Source: Hyphomicrobiales bacterium (GTDB taxonomy: Bacteria > Pseudomonadota > Alphaproteobacteria > Rhizobiales > Xanthobacteraceae). From it: DNA of 64,000 nucleotides. Made by a program: the position numbers and the translations under genes. Location of the stretch: contig JAKFVL010000010.1 of the NCBI GenBank assembly GCA_021732215.1, positions 169,121-233,120 of the forward strand, written 5' to 3'. How positions within the stretch are numbered: position 1 is the first letter of the stretch; every line of letters begins with the position of its first letter. Below, in pieces: positions 28,943 to 37,792 of this stretch. The notes beneath the pieces are model-generated. The model was given only the letters and a program-made list of their open reading frames with translations. It was not told the origin of the DNA and made no database searches.

Positions 28943-30160
28943 ATGGAAGAGTTTTACCGCATTCGCCGCCTGCCGCCTTACGTGTTCGAGCAAGTCAATC
29001 GAGCCAAGGCCGCCGCGCGCAATGCCGGTTCGGACATCATCGATATGGGGATGGGCAACCCTGATCTACCGACACCCCAGCATGTCATCGACAAGCTGAA
29101 GGAAACGCTCGGCAAGCCGCGCACTGATCGTTATTCGGCATCGAAAGGCATCAACGGCCTGCGCAAGGCCCAGGCCGGCTATTACGCGCGCCGCTTTGGA
29201 GTGAAGCTCAACCCGGACACCCAGATCGTCGCGACTCTCGGCTCCAAGGAGGGCTTTGCCAACGTTGCCCAGGCCATTACCTCGCCGGGCGACGTGGTGC
29301 TGGTGCCGAATCCGAGCTACCCGATCCATGCTTTCGGCTTCCTGATGGCGGGCGGCGTGGTCCGCTCCGTGCCGGCCGAACCGACACCGGATTTGTTCGG
29401 CGCGCTGGAGCGCGCGATCATTCATTCGATCCCGAAACCGATCGCGATGATCTGCTGCTACCCGTCAAATCCGACGGCGTATGTGGCGACGCTGGATTTC
29501 TACAAGGATCTGGTTGCGTTCGCGAAGAAGCACGAGATTTTCATTCTGTCCGATCTCGCTTACGCCGAACTGTATTTCAACGACGAGCCGCCGCCGTCGG
29601 TGCTGCAGGTGCCGGGCGCCATCGATGTCACCGTCGAGTTCACCTCGATGTCGAAAACGTTCTCGATGGCTGGCTGGCGCATGGGCTTTGCGGTCGGCAA
29701 CGAGCGTATCATCGCGGCACTGACGCGCGTGAAATCGTATCTCGATTACGGCGCGTTTACGCCAGTTCAGGTGGCCGCGACCGCGGCACTCAACGGTCCC
29801 GATGATTGCATCCGCGAAGTGCGCGACATCTACAAAAAGCGCCGCGATACGCTTGTCGAGTCGTTCGGACGCGCCGGATGGGATATTCCGCCACCGGCCG
29901 CGTCGATGTTTGCGTGGGCGCCGTTGCCAGAGAAATTCCGTGAGGTCGGCAGCATGGCGTTCGCGACCTTGATGGTGGAGAAATCCGGCGTCGTGGTCTC
30001 GCCCGGCGTCGCTTTTGGCGAGCATGGCGAGGGTTATGTCCGCATCGCCATGGTGGAAAACGAGCAGCGCATTCGTCAGGCGGCGCGGAATATCCGCCGC
30101 TTCCTTGAAAGCGGCATTGAATCGTTGCACAACGTGGTTCCTCTCGCCAACCGGCGATAA
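28943..30160 (+). CDS. Class I/II aminotransferase (alanine or LL-diaminopimelate type)
   Basis: PLP-dependent aminotransferase of 405 residues. Conserved features are MGNPDLPTPQHVI near the N-terminus, the Tyr/Asn blocks PNPSYPIHAFGF and CCYPSNPTAYVA, the PLP Lys in EFTSMSKTFSMAGWRMGF, and a C-terminal Arg region. RIRRLPPYVFEQVNRAKAAAR matches a group annotated either as LL-diaminopimelate aminotransferase or as alanine aminotransferase AlaC; the sequence does not decide between them. MEEFYRIRR at 28943 follows GGAG by 9 bases; upstream ATGs at 28889 and 28919 are alternatives. hom follows after 20 bases. Confidence 0.88.
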   Translation: MEEFYRIRRLPPYVFEQVNRAKAAARNAGSDIIDMGMGNPDLPTPQHVIDKLKETLGKPRTDRYSASKGINGLRKAQAGYYARRFGVKLNPDTQIVATLGSKEGFANVAQAITSPGDVVLVPNPSYPIHAFGFLMAGGVVRSVPAEPTPDLFGALERAIIHSIPKPIAMICCYPSNPTAYVATLDFYKDLVAFAKKHEIFILSDLAYAELYFNDEPPPSVLQVPGAIDVTVEFTSMSKTFSMAGWRMGFAVGNERIIAALTRVKSYLDYGAFTPVQVAATAALNGPDDCIREVRDIYKKRRDTLVESFGRAGWDIPPPAASMFAWAPLPEKFREVGSMAFATLMVEKSGVVVSPGVAFGEHGEGYVRIAMVENEQRIRQAARNIRRFLESGIESLHNVVPLANRR

Positions 30161-30180
30161 CTCCATCAGGCTTCGTCGTT

Positions 30181-31500
30181 ATGGTCGCACCCCTCAGAGT
30201 GGGCATTGCGGGGCTCGGCACCGTTGGCGCCGATGTCGTCCGTTTGATCGAGGAGCAGGCGCGCGTCCTGTCCGCGCGCAGCGGGCGCGGCGTCAAGGTC
30301 GTTGCCGTCACGGCGCGCTCGAAGACCAAAAAGCGAAACGTAAATCTGCGCGGCATCGCGTGGGCGAAGTCGCCGCTGGCGCTCGCGACCGATCCGAACA
30401 TCCACTGTTTCGTCGAACTGATGGGCGGCGCGGGCGATCCTGCGCTCTCGGCCATCGAGACAGCGCTAAGGTCCGGCAAGTCCGTCGTCACCGCCAACAA
30501 GGCGCTGATCGCCAGACATGGCAGCAAGCTCGCCGCATTGGCCGAGAAGCATGGCGGCGCGTTGAATTTCGAGGCTGCCGTTGGCGCCGCAATCCCGGTG
30601 ATCAAGACTCTGCGCGAAGGTCTGGCCGGGACGCAGATCAACCGCGTCTACGGCATTCTCAACGGCACCTGCAATTATATCCTGACCCGGATGGAGCAGG
30701 AGGGGCTGTCGTTCGCCGAATGTCTGAAGGACGCGCAGCGGCTGGGCTATGCCGAAGCCAATCCGTCGTTCGACGTCGATGGTCACGATACCGCGCAGAA
30801 GCTCGCGATCCTCGCCAGCATCGCGTTCGGCGCCAAAGTTGCGCAGTCATCGGTCTATGTCGAAGGCATCTCGTCGATTGCGCCGGCGGATCTGCGCGCA
30901 GCTCAGGACCTCGGTTACCGCGTGAAATTGCTGGGCGTCGCGGTGCGCACCAAATCCGGGATCGAGCAGCGCGTGCATCCGACCATGGTGCCGCGCACGT
31001 CATCGATCGCGCAGGTAATGGGGGTCACCAATGCGGTGACGATCGACGGTGAGGGCATTCCGCCGATCACGCTGGTCGGACCGGGTGCGGGCGGCGCTGC
31101 GACCGCGTCTGCGGTGATTGCCGATATCGCCGATGTTGCGCGCGGCATTCGCACGAAACCGTTCGGCCGTCCGGTGGCCAAGCTGCGCGCCATCAAGAAA
31201 GCGCCGATGGAGCGGCACGAGGGCGGTTACTACATTCGCCTGATGGCGCGCGATCTTGCGGGCACCGCGGCGACGATCGCCACGCGGCTCGCCGAGCAGA
31301 AGATTTCGATCGAGTCGATCGTGCAGCGTCATCCGAATGGCAGCGTTGAGATGGGCACAGGCAGCAAGCCGTCGCCGGTGCCGGTGATCCTGATCACCTA
31401 TGCGACCACGGAAGATGCCGTGCGGCGCGCACTCCAGGCCGTTCAGGCCGACAAGGTCATCACCGGCAAGCCGCAAGTGATCCGGATCGAGAAGAACTAG
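30181..31500 (+). CDS. hom: Homoserine dehydrogenase
   Basis: Reduces aspartate semialdehyde to homoserine on the way to threonine and methionine. The NAD(P) motif is VGIAGLGTVGADVVRLI; the catalytic region includes ELMGGAGDPA, NKALIARHG, GILNGTCNYIL and PSFDVDGHDTAQKLAIL. The C-terminal ACT domain (YYIRLMARDLAGTAATIATRL) suggests threonine feedback. 439 residues, the usual monofunctional form. It follows the aminotransferase by 20 bases and precedes glpX by 51 bases, so the three probably share a transcript. Confidence 0.96.
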   Translation: MVAPLRVGIAGLGTVGADVVRLIEEQARVLSARSGRGVKVVAVTARSKTKKRNVNLRGIAWAKSPLALATDPNIHCFVELMGGAGDPALSAIETALRSGKSVVTANKALIARHGSKLAALAEKHGGALNFEAAVGAAIPVIKTLREGLAGTQINRVYGILNGTCNYILTRMEQEGLSFAECLKDAQRLGYAEANPSFDVDGHDTAQKLAILASIAFGAKVAQSSVYVEGISSIAPADLRAAQDLGYRVKLLGVAVRTKSGIEQRVHPTMVPRTSSIAQVMGVTNAVTIDGEGIPPITLVGPGAGGAATASAVIADIADVARGIRTKPFGRPVAKLRAIKKAPMERHEGGYYIRLMARDLAGTAATIATRLAEQKISIESIVQRHPNGSVEMGTGSKPSPVPVILITYATTEDAVRRALQAVQADKVITGKPQVIRIEKN

Positions 31501-31551
31501 GCCCGGCGCGCAGCCGTTGCGCGCGGGATATGGGTATTGAGGAGTAAGCGA

Positions 31552-32550
31552 ATGTCGTCCGTTATTTCCATTCCGCCGCAGCAATTGCTCGAGCGCATTC
31601 TGACGCTCGAGATCGTGCGCGTCACCGAACGCGCCGCTGTGTCGGCGGCAAGGCTGCGCGGACACGGCAATGAAAAGGCGGCCGATCAGGCGGCGGTGGA
31701 CGCGATGCGCCGTGAACTCAACAAAATTCCGATCGAGGGCACTGTCGTGATCGGCGAGGGCGAGCGCGACGAGGCGCCGATGCTGTTCATCGGCGAGAAG
31801 GTCGGCATTCAGGCTGGACCGAAGGTCGATATCGCCGTCGATCCGCTGGAAGGCACGACGCTGTGCGCGAAGAACATGCCGGGCGCGATCGCGACCATGG
31901 CGATGGCGGAGGGCGGCACATTGCTGAATGCGCCGGATGTCTACATGCAGAAAATCGCGATCGGCCCGGGCTACGCCAGGAACGTGGTCGATATCGACGC
32001 GCCCGCTGCCGAGAACATCAAGCGGCTGGCGCGGGCCAAGGATGTGCATCCCTCTGCGATCACAGCACTGGTGCTGGATCGTCCGCGTCATGCCGACATC
32101 ATCGCCGCGGTGCGCTCGACCGGGGCTGCCGTGCGGCTCATCACAGACGGCGACGTCGCCGGCGTAATTCACACCGCCGACCCGGAGAACACCGGGGTCG
32201 ATATCTACATCGGCACTGGCGGCGCGCCGGAGGGTGTTCTCGCAGCGGCAGCGCTGCGTTGCATCGGCGGCCAGATGCAGACGCGGCTGATCCTCGATAC
32301 GGCGGAGAAGCGCGAGCGTGCTGCCAAGATGGGGATCACCGATCCCAATATGATCTATGGCATCGAGGACCTTGCCAAGGGCGACTGCCTGTTCGCCGCG
32401 ACCGGTGTGACCGACGGTTCGCTGCTCTCGGGCGTCAAGTTCCGCAAGCATGTGATCGAAACCGAGACGGTTGTGATGCGCTCCGTCACCGGGACGGTGC
32501 GCTACATCAAGGGCGAACATCGCCAGCTTGAAAAATTCCACCTCGATTGA
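31552..32550 (+). CDS. glpX: Fructose-1,6-bisphosphatase class II
   Basis: Gluconeogenic (and, in Calvin-cycle strains, sedoheptulose-acting) phosphatase. The metal and substrate motifs are IGEGERDEAPML and AVDPLEGTTLCAK, with later GGAPEGVLAAAALRC and IYGIEDLAKGDCLFAATGV. 332 residues. The ATG at 31552 lies 8 bases after GAGGAG; an in-frame upstream ATG at 31537 is less likely. The gene order hom-glpX is conserved in this group. Its TGA overlaps a possible TTG start of the next gene. Confidence 0.95.
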   Translation: MSSVISIPPQQLLERILTLEIVRVTERAAVSAARLRGHGNEKAADQAAVDAMRRELNKIPIEGTVVIGEGERDEAPMLFIGEKVGIQAGPKVDIAVDPLEGTTLCAKNMPGAIATMAMAEGGTLLNAPDVYMQKIAIGPGYARNVVDIDAPAAENIKRLARAKDVHPSAITALVLDRPRHADIIAAVRSTGAAVRLITDGDVAGVIHTADPENTGVDIYIGTGGAPEGVLAAAALRCIGGQMQTRLILDTAEKRERAAKMGITDPNMIYGIEDLAKGDCLFAATGVTDGSLLSGVKFRKHVIETETVVMRSVTGTVRYIKGEHRQLEKFHLD

Positions 32551-32558
32551 GCGTTGCA

Positions 32559-33008
32559 GTGAGCGGTGAGCTGGTTATTCGCCCGTTACAGCCGGAGGAC
32601 CGCGCGCGCTGGTCGCCGCTGTGGGACAGTTACCTTGCATTCTACGGATCGGCGCTGCGGCCGGAAATCACCGACGCGACCTTTGCGCGGTTTTTCGATT
32701 CGCTCGAGCCGATGCACGCGCTCGTCGCCGAGCAGGACGACCGGCTGATCGGCTTTGCGCACTATCTGCTGCATCGCTCGACCTGGGCTCAGCACTGCTA
32801 TTGCTATCTCGAAGACCTGTTCGTCGATCCCAACGTCCGCGGCAAGGGCACGGGCCGCGCGCTGATCGCGGGCGTGACGGATGCCGCGCGTGCGGCGAAG
32901 GCGAGCCGGGTCTATTGGGTGACCGAAGACAGCAACGTTCAGGCGCAGACCCTTTACGACAAGGTCGCTGGTCGGCCAGGATTTATTCAGTACCGCATCA
33001 AACTATAA
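32559..33008 (+). CDS. GNAT family N-acetyltransferase
   Basis: About 149 residues with the GNAT acetyl-CoA signature in LEDLFVDPNVRGKGTGRALI (R-G-K-G-T-G loop), followed by the helix GVTDAARAAKASRVYWVT and the C-terminal NVQAQTLYDKVA pattern. The substrate is unknown. The start is ambiguous: a TTG at 32547 overlaps the glpX stop, and a GTG at 32559 lies just after; neither has a strong ribosome-binding site, so translation is probably coupled to glpX. Confidence 0.87.
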   Translation: MSGELVIRPLQPEDRARWSPLWDSYLAFYGSALRPEITDATFARFFDSLEPMHALVAEQDDRLIGFAHYLLHRSTWAQHCYCYLEDLFVDPNVRGKGTGRALIAGVTDAARAAKASRVYWVTEDSNVQAQTLYDKVAGRPGFIQYRIKL

Positions 33009-33029
33009 AAAACGTCCGGGAGAGTCGCG

Positions 33030-33749
33030 ATGCCGAATACACAAGACGTCAAGGCGCTGGTGTTCGATGTGTTCGGCACCGTGGTGGACTGGCGCACCAG
33101 TCTGATCACCGACCTCAGCTGGTGGGGCGGTCAGCGCGGCCTCAAGGCGGACTGGACTGCGATCGTCGATGCATGGCGGGCGGCCTACATGCCGGCCATG
33201 GACGACGTCCGCAAACATCCCGAACGCGGCTATGTCATCCTCGACGATCTGCATCGCCGCACGCTTGACAGGTTGATCGACCAATTCGAGATCACCGGCC
33301 TCAGCGAGACCGACCGCGATCATATCAACCGCGGATGGCATCGCCTCAATCCATGGCCCGACAGCGTGCCGGGGCTGACGCGGCTCAAGAGCAAATTCGT
33401 GATCGCTCCACTGTCCAACGGCAACGTCGCGCTGCTTACCAACATGGCCAAGAATGCGGGCCTGCCGTGGGACCTCGTGCTCAGTGCCGAGCTGTTCCAG
33501 CACTACAAGCCGGACGCGGAAACCTATCTTGGCGCCGCGCGGTTGCTCGGTCTCAAGCCTGAGCAGGTGATGATGGTCGCTGCTCACAACGGCGATCTGA
33601 AAGCGGCGCAGGCCAACGGCCTGAAGACTGCCTTCGTGCCGCGCGTCACCGAATACGGTCCGCTGCAGGACCGCGATTTCGGTCCGGAAGGCGCGTGGGA
33701 CATCGTCGCCCGCGACTTCAACAATCTCGCGGAACATCTCGGCTGCTGA
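33030..33749 (+). CDS. HAD-superfamily type II haloacid dehalogenase
   Basis: A 239-residue HAD hydrolase. Motif I is LVFDVFGTVVDWR (nucleophile Asp), motif II is APLSNGN, motif III includes FQHYKPDAETYL, and motif IV is VAAHNGDLKAAQANGLKTAF. The AAHNGDL pattern is typical of L-2-haloacid dehalogenases rather than phosphatases. The start follows CGGGAGAG. The real substrate in this organism could be a different 2-substituted acid. It follows the GNAT gene by 21 bases and is probably in the same operon. Confidence 0.88.
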   Translation: MPNTQDVKALVFDVFGTVVDWRTSLITDLSWWGGQRGLKADWTAIVDAWRAAYMPAMDDVRKHPERGYVILDDLHRRTLDRLIDQFEITGLSETDRDHINRGWHRLNPWPDSVPGLTRLKSKFVIAPLSNGNVALLTNMAKNAGLPWDLVLSAELFQHYKPDAETYLGAARLLGLKPEQVMMVAAHNGDLKAAQANGLKTAFVPRVTEYGPLQDRDFGPEGAWDIVARDFNNLAEHLGC

Positions 33750-33847
33750 CCGGATCGACGCGAACGATTCGTGTAAGTGGATAAGCGCCTTGGTGCGCGG
33801 CCCGTCCGTTGTTGCGGATATGTCATGCGTGCTTATCTGCGAACCAC

Positions 33848-35689
33848 ATGCCGCGAGCCGCCACCCACATTCCCGTTGAATTGCCGCCGGCATTTCTCGG
33901 CGTGGCGCATTCGGCGACCGGCCGCCGCTGGCGCGACCGGTTGGACACGCGCGGTTCGGCCATGGCGCTCGCCATCGCGCAGCGGCATCAGCTGCCGGAA
34001 ATGCTGGCGCGCGTGATTGCCGGCCGCGGCATCGACATCGATGCGGTGGCGGACTTTCTCGATCCCACCATCCGCAGCCTGATGCCGGACCCGGCGACCA
34101 TCACGCAGATGGATGCAGCGGCGCGCCGCCTGGCCGACGCCGTGAAGCGGCGGGAGAGGGTCGCGATCTTCGGCGACTACGATGTCGATGGTGCAACTTC
34201 GGCAGCGCTGCTCGCCTGGCACTTGCGCCACTGCGGCCTCGATCCGCTGATCCATATTCCCGATCGCATCTTTGAAGGTTACGGCCCGAATATCGAGGCG
34301 GTGCGCGCGCTCGCCGACAAGGGCGCCACGCTGCTGGTGACGGTTGACTGCGGCACCACGAGTCTCGAGCCGCTCGCCGAGGCCAGGCGCCGCGGCATGG
34401 ATGTGGTGGTGATCGATCATCATCAGTGCAACGATGAACTTCCCGTGGTGGATGCGCTGGTCAATCCGAACCGGCCCGACGATCTGTCCGGACTTGGACA
34501 TCTCGCCGCCGTCGGTCTTGTGTTTGTCACTCTTGTGGCGCTGAACCGCGAGTTGCGCGCTCGCAATTTCTGGACCGACCAGATGCCGGAGCCGGATTTG
34601 CTCCGCATGCTGCATCATGTGGCGCTCGGCACGGTCGCTGATGTCGCACCTCTGATCGGACTCAATCGCGCGTTCGTCGCCAAGGGACTGATTGCATTGC
34701 GCCGGCGCGATCATGTCGGTCACACGGCGTTGATGGATGTGGCCCGCCTCAGCGGTCCGCCGGAAGCCTGGCATCTCGGGTTTGCGCTCGGCCCGCGCAT
34801 CAATGCGGGCGGACGCATCGGCCGCGCCGATCTCGGCGTGCGGCTGTTGCTTGAGGGCGATGTCTCGGAAGCCGCGCGCATCGCAGCCGAACTTGACCGG
34901 CTCAACACCGAGCGGCGCGCTATCGAGCAGATGGCCGAAGCGCAGGCGGAAGCCGAGGCGCTGGCCTCGGCGGGCCTGGAGGACAAAGGCGCCGTCATCG
35001 TCACCGCATCCGAGGGCTGGCATCCGGGCGTGGTCGGGCTTGTCGCTTCGCGGCTGAAAGAGAAATTTTCACGCCCGGTGTTTGCGATTGCGCTGGAGCC
35101 TGGCGGCATCGGCACCGGCTCAGGCCGATCTATACCAGGCGTCGATCTCGGCACGGCGGTTAGGCAGGCGGTGAGCGACGGTATTTTGCTGAAGGGCGGC
35201 GGTCACGCCATGGCCGCTGGCGTTACCCTGAAGAGGGACCGGCTCGCCGAATTCCGCGCCTACATCGAGTCTGCGCTGAAGGACACGGTGGCGAGCGCGC
35301 GCCACACCAGTGAGTTGCAGATCGACGGGGCGGTTTCGGCGCGTGCAGTCACGACCGAATTCGTCGCGACGCTGAATCGCGCCGGCCCCTATGGCAGCGG
35401 CAATCCGGAACCGATGATTGCCCTGCCGTCGCATCAGCTTGTCTACGCCGATCCCGTCGGCCAGGCGCATGTGCGTGTCCGGGTGAAGTCCGGTGATGGC
35501 GCGATCGTCAACGGCATCGCGTTTCGCAGTCTTGGCCAGCCGCTCGGAAATTTTCTGACCGAGCAGCGCGGCCAACCCATTCATCTGGCGGGGTCGCTGG
35601 CGATCGACCGCTGGCAGGGAACCGAGCGGGTGCAACTGCGGGTGGTCGATGCGGCCTTGCCGGATGCGGGGCCTGCGATCATCCGCTAG
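33848..35689 (+). CDS. recJ: Single-stranded-DNA 5'-3' exonuclease RecJ
   Basis: Degrades single-stranded DNA in recombination and mismatch repair. The DHH domain shows IFGDYDVDGATSAALL, TVDCGTTS and VIDHHQCNDELP (the name-giving DHH). The DHHA1 domain has LKGGGHAMAAG and GSGRSIPG; an OB-like segment (NRAGPYGSGNPEP onward) ends the protein. MPRAATHIPVELPPAFLGV at 33848 gives 613 residues; the open frame from 33809 adds 13 residues that look spurious. There is only a weak ribosome-binding site. Confidence 0.95.
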   Translation: MPRAATHIPVELPPAFLGVAHSATGRRWRDRLDTRGSAMALAIAQRHQLPEMLARVIAGRGIDIDAVADFLDPTIRSLMPDPATITQMDAAARRLADAVKRRERVAIFGDYDVDGATSAALLAWHLRHCGLDPLIHIPDRIFEGYGPNIEAVRALADKGATLLVTVDCGTTSLEPLAEARRRGMDVVVIDHHQCNDELPVVDALVNPNRPDDLSGLGHLAAVGLVFVTLVALNRELRARNFWTDQMPEPDLLRMLHHVALGTVADVAPLIGLNRAFVAKGLIALRRRDHVGHTALMDVARLSGPPEAWHLGFALGPRINAGGRIGRADLGVRLLLEGDVSEAARIAAELDRLNTERRAIEQMAEAQAEAEALASAGLEDKGAVIVTASEGWHPGVVGLVASRLKEKFSRPVFAIALEPGGIGTGSGRSIPGVDLGTAVRQAVSDGILLKGGGHAMAAGVTLKRDRLAEFRAYIESALKDTVASARHTSELQIDGAVSARAVTTEFVATLNRAGPYGSGNPEPMIALPSHQLVYADPVGQAHVRVRVKSGDGAIVNGIAFRSLGQPLGNFLTEQRGQPIHLAGSLAIDRWQGTERVQLRVVDAALPDAGPAIIR

Positions 35690-35833
35690 CTCAAATTCTC
35701 CATTGGACAGCTTCACTTCCGTTGCACTCCGGCGATTTCCCTTCAGCAAAATTTGCCGCACGATTTGGCGGCGAGACAGGTGGCGCCCGATCCGAAGCGG
35801 TGCCATAGTGCCTGCTTTCAAGGAGGGGCGATC

Positions 35834-37360
35834 ATGTTTGGTCCCATTGTCCGTTTTGGAATTTCGTCTCTGCAAGGTTTCGCAATCGCATTGATCACGT
35901 GTTTGTCGGCAAGCCTCGCCTTAGCGGAAAGCCGTGTTGCGCTGGTGATCGGTCAGTCGGCGTATACCTCGGTGTCAGCGCTGCCCAATCCTGCCAACGA
36001 CGCAACCGCCATGAGCGGATTGCTTACGGCGGCCGGCTTCGAGGTCACGACGGTGCGCGATGTTTCGCAGAAAGAGTTGCGGCAGGCAGTCGGTGACTTC
36101 GCCGCGCGTGTCGCGGGCAAGGGACCGGACACGGTCGCGCTGGTCTTCTACGCCGGCCATGGCGTGCAGATCGACGGTGAAAACTTCCTGATGCCGATCG
36201 ATGTCAACATCCAGCGTGAGTCCGATGTGCCGATACAGGCCGTGCGGCTCAACGACGTGATGAATACGCTGACATCGGTTCCGACCAAGCTGCGGATCGT
36301 CATACTCGATGCGTGCCGTAACGATCCGTTCGACGCCATCAACAAGACCGCCGGGCGCGGGCTTGCAATGTTTGACGCCAAGGCCAACGCGGCGGGCTCG
36401 TTCATTTCCTATTCGACCTCGCCCGGCGCCGAAGCCGAAGACGGCAAGGGTTCATCCAGTCCCTATACCGGCGCGCTTGTCGTGTCGGCGCGCGAACCCG
36501 GCGTTTCGATCGAAGATGCGTTCAAGCGCGTTCGCGTTGCGGTCAACAAGGAAACCGAAGGCCGCCAAATTCCGTGGGAAAGCTCCTCGCTGACCACCGA
36601 TTTCTATTTCTTTCCCGGTCCCGCGCAGCCCGCCGCCAAGCGGACCGCGACCCGTACGGTGAGCGAGTGGCGCGCGGCATTGCAAGGCCGTCCTGCGGCC
36701 GATGCGTATGACCTCGTGATCGCCGACGATTCGATCGAGGCCTATGAAGCGTTCACCGCGCTCTACACCGAAGCGCCGTTCGTCACGCGCGTGCGCTCGG
36801 TTCTCGACCGCCGTCGCGAGATGGTGGCGTGGAGCGTTGCGGTGAATGCCAACTCGGTCGATGCGTTCGGACTGTTCCTCGCGAGCTATCCGAACAGCGA
36901 TCTCGCCGCGACGGCGCGCAAGCTGCAGGATCGGCTGCGCAACCGGCCCCAGCAGGCCAACCCGCTGGCTGCGAACGCCAACGCCCCGGGTGGCGGTGGT
37001 GGTCAAAATGCCTCGTCGCCTTCGGCTCCAGGCACACCCGGACCGACGCTGGCAAGTCTGCCGAGCGGCACGGCGGCTGCCGGCCCGACGTGCCCTTGCA
37101 GTCAGCCCCCGAAGGCAAAGCGCGCCGAGCCGCCTCCGCCGCCGCCGAAGAAGCGGGTCGCTGACCCCCGCGGTCCGCCCCGTCCGCCGCCGGGACCGCC
37201 GCCGCAAATTGTCCGTCGCGATCCGAATGCTGACGCTGCCGCTGCCGCAGCCGCTGGCGCCATCATCGGCGGCGCCATCATCGGTGGCGCATTGGGTGGA
37301 TTTGGGGGAGGCCGCTCGCGGGGACCCAGTCATCACCCATCGGGGGGACACGGCTTCTAG
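35834..37360 (+). CDS. Secreted caspase-like (peptidase C14) protein with proline- and glycine-rich tail
   Basis: Signal peptide GFAIALITCLSASLALA (about 15-31), then the C14 domain from SRVALVIGQSAYTSVSALP with the catalytic pair His109 (FYAGHGVQI) and Cys161 (ILDACRNDPF). It contains the loop FISYSTSPGAEAEDGKG, typical of bacterial C14 proteins. The domain ends near residue 260. Next is a helical segment (TVSEWRAALQGRPAADAYDL, FGLFLASYPNSDLAATARKL) that looks like tetratricopeptide-type or SEL1-type repeats, then a Pro-rich linker. The tail is Ala/Gly-rich (GAIIGGAIIGGALGGFGGG, a glycine-zipper pattern) and could insert into or cross a membrane. AGGAGGGG sets the start. A terminator follows. 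Confidence 0.9.
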   Translation: MFGPIVRFGISSLQGFAIALITCLSASLALAESRVALVIGQSAYTSVSALPNPANDATAMSGLLTAAGFEVTTVRDVSQKELRQAVGDFAARVAGKGPDTVALVFYAGHGVQIDGENFLMPIDVNIQRESDVPIQAVRLNDVMNTLTSVPTKLRIVILDACRNDPFDAINKTAGRGLAMFDAKANAAGSFISYSTSPGAEAEDGKGSSSPYTGALVVSAREPGVSIEDAFKRVRVAVNKETEGRQIPWESSSLTTDFYFFPGPAQPAAKRTATRTVSEWRAALQGRPAADAYDLVIADDSIEAYEAFTALYTEAPFVTRVRSVLDRRREMVAWSVAVNANSVDAFGLFLASYPNSDLAATARKLQDRLRNRPQQANPLAANANAPGGGGGQNASSPSAPGTPGPTLASLPSGTAAAGPTCPCSQPPKAKRAEPPPPPPKKRVADPRGPPRPPPGPPPQIVRRDPNADAAAAAAAGAIIGGAIIGGALGGFGGGRSRGPSHHPSGGHGF

Positions 37361-37400
37361 TTTTGGCTCGGTCATGTCCCTCAAGCGAGGGATACAAATC

Positions 37401-37440
37401 AAACGCTTCCGGCCCTAGGCGGCCGGGAGCGTTTTCGTTG
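37401..37440 (+). terminator. Rho-independent terminator after the second caspase-like gene
   Basis: AAACGCTTCCGGCC (37401-37414) pairs with GGCCGGGAGCGTTT (37421-37434) with one G-T pair and a 6-base loop, followed by TCGTTG. The 14-bp stem is strong; the U-run is short. Confidence 0.8.
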
Positions 37441-37532
37441 AATGGGCGGGCAAATTAAGTAAGTTTTCCGTTAATGCTCGTCAGGGTTTCCCCGATTCGC
37501 CAGAGTATTTCGATACCTGCACGGGGCGGTCG

Positions 37533-37754
37533 ATGCATATCGGATTCTACACACTGGCGCGGCTGATGCTTTACGGCTTCGGATGGGGCGTTGCCGCGCT
37601 GCTTGGCTATGCATCCGAGCAGATGCTGTCCGGCACCAAATGGCCGGTGTTCGGCCTGCTGTCGGCGTGGTGGACGTTCGCGTGCTCTGTTTACGTTCAG
37701 CGTGAAGCCATTGCGGACCCTGCCGAATTCAGCAACCGGACCGATACGCATTGA
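37533..37754 (+). CDS. Small membrane protein, conserved hypothetical
   Basis: 73 residues with two hydrophobic segments (LARLMLYGFGWGVAALLGYA and WPVFGLLSAWWTFACSVYV) and a polar C-terminus. I recognise no family. No strong ribosome-binding site is visible, so the call is moderate. It converges with the transglycosylase gene. Confidence 0.55.
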   Translation: MHIGFYTLARLMLYGFGWGVAALLGYASEQMLSGTKWPVFGLLSAWWTFACSVYVQREAIADPAEFSNRTDTH

Positions 37755-37792
37755 CCGATACGCATTGATCGCGGAATTCGCCCGGCTCACGC

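Noticed and set aside
30121..30181. Riboswitch before hom (threonine or methionine pathway)
   Set aside because: Only 20 bases separate the aminotransferase stop from the hom start, leaving no room for a riboswitch.
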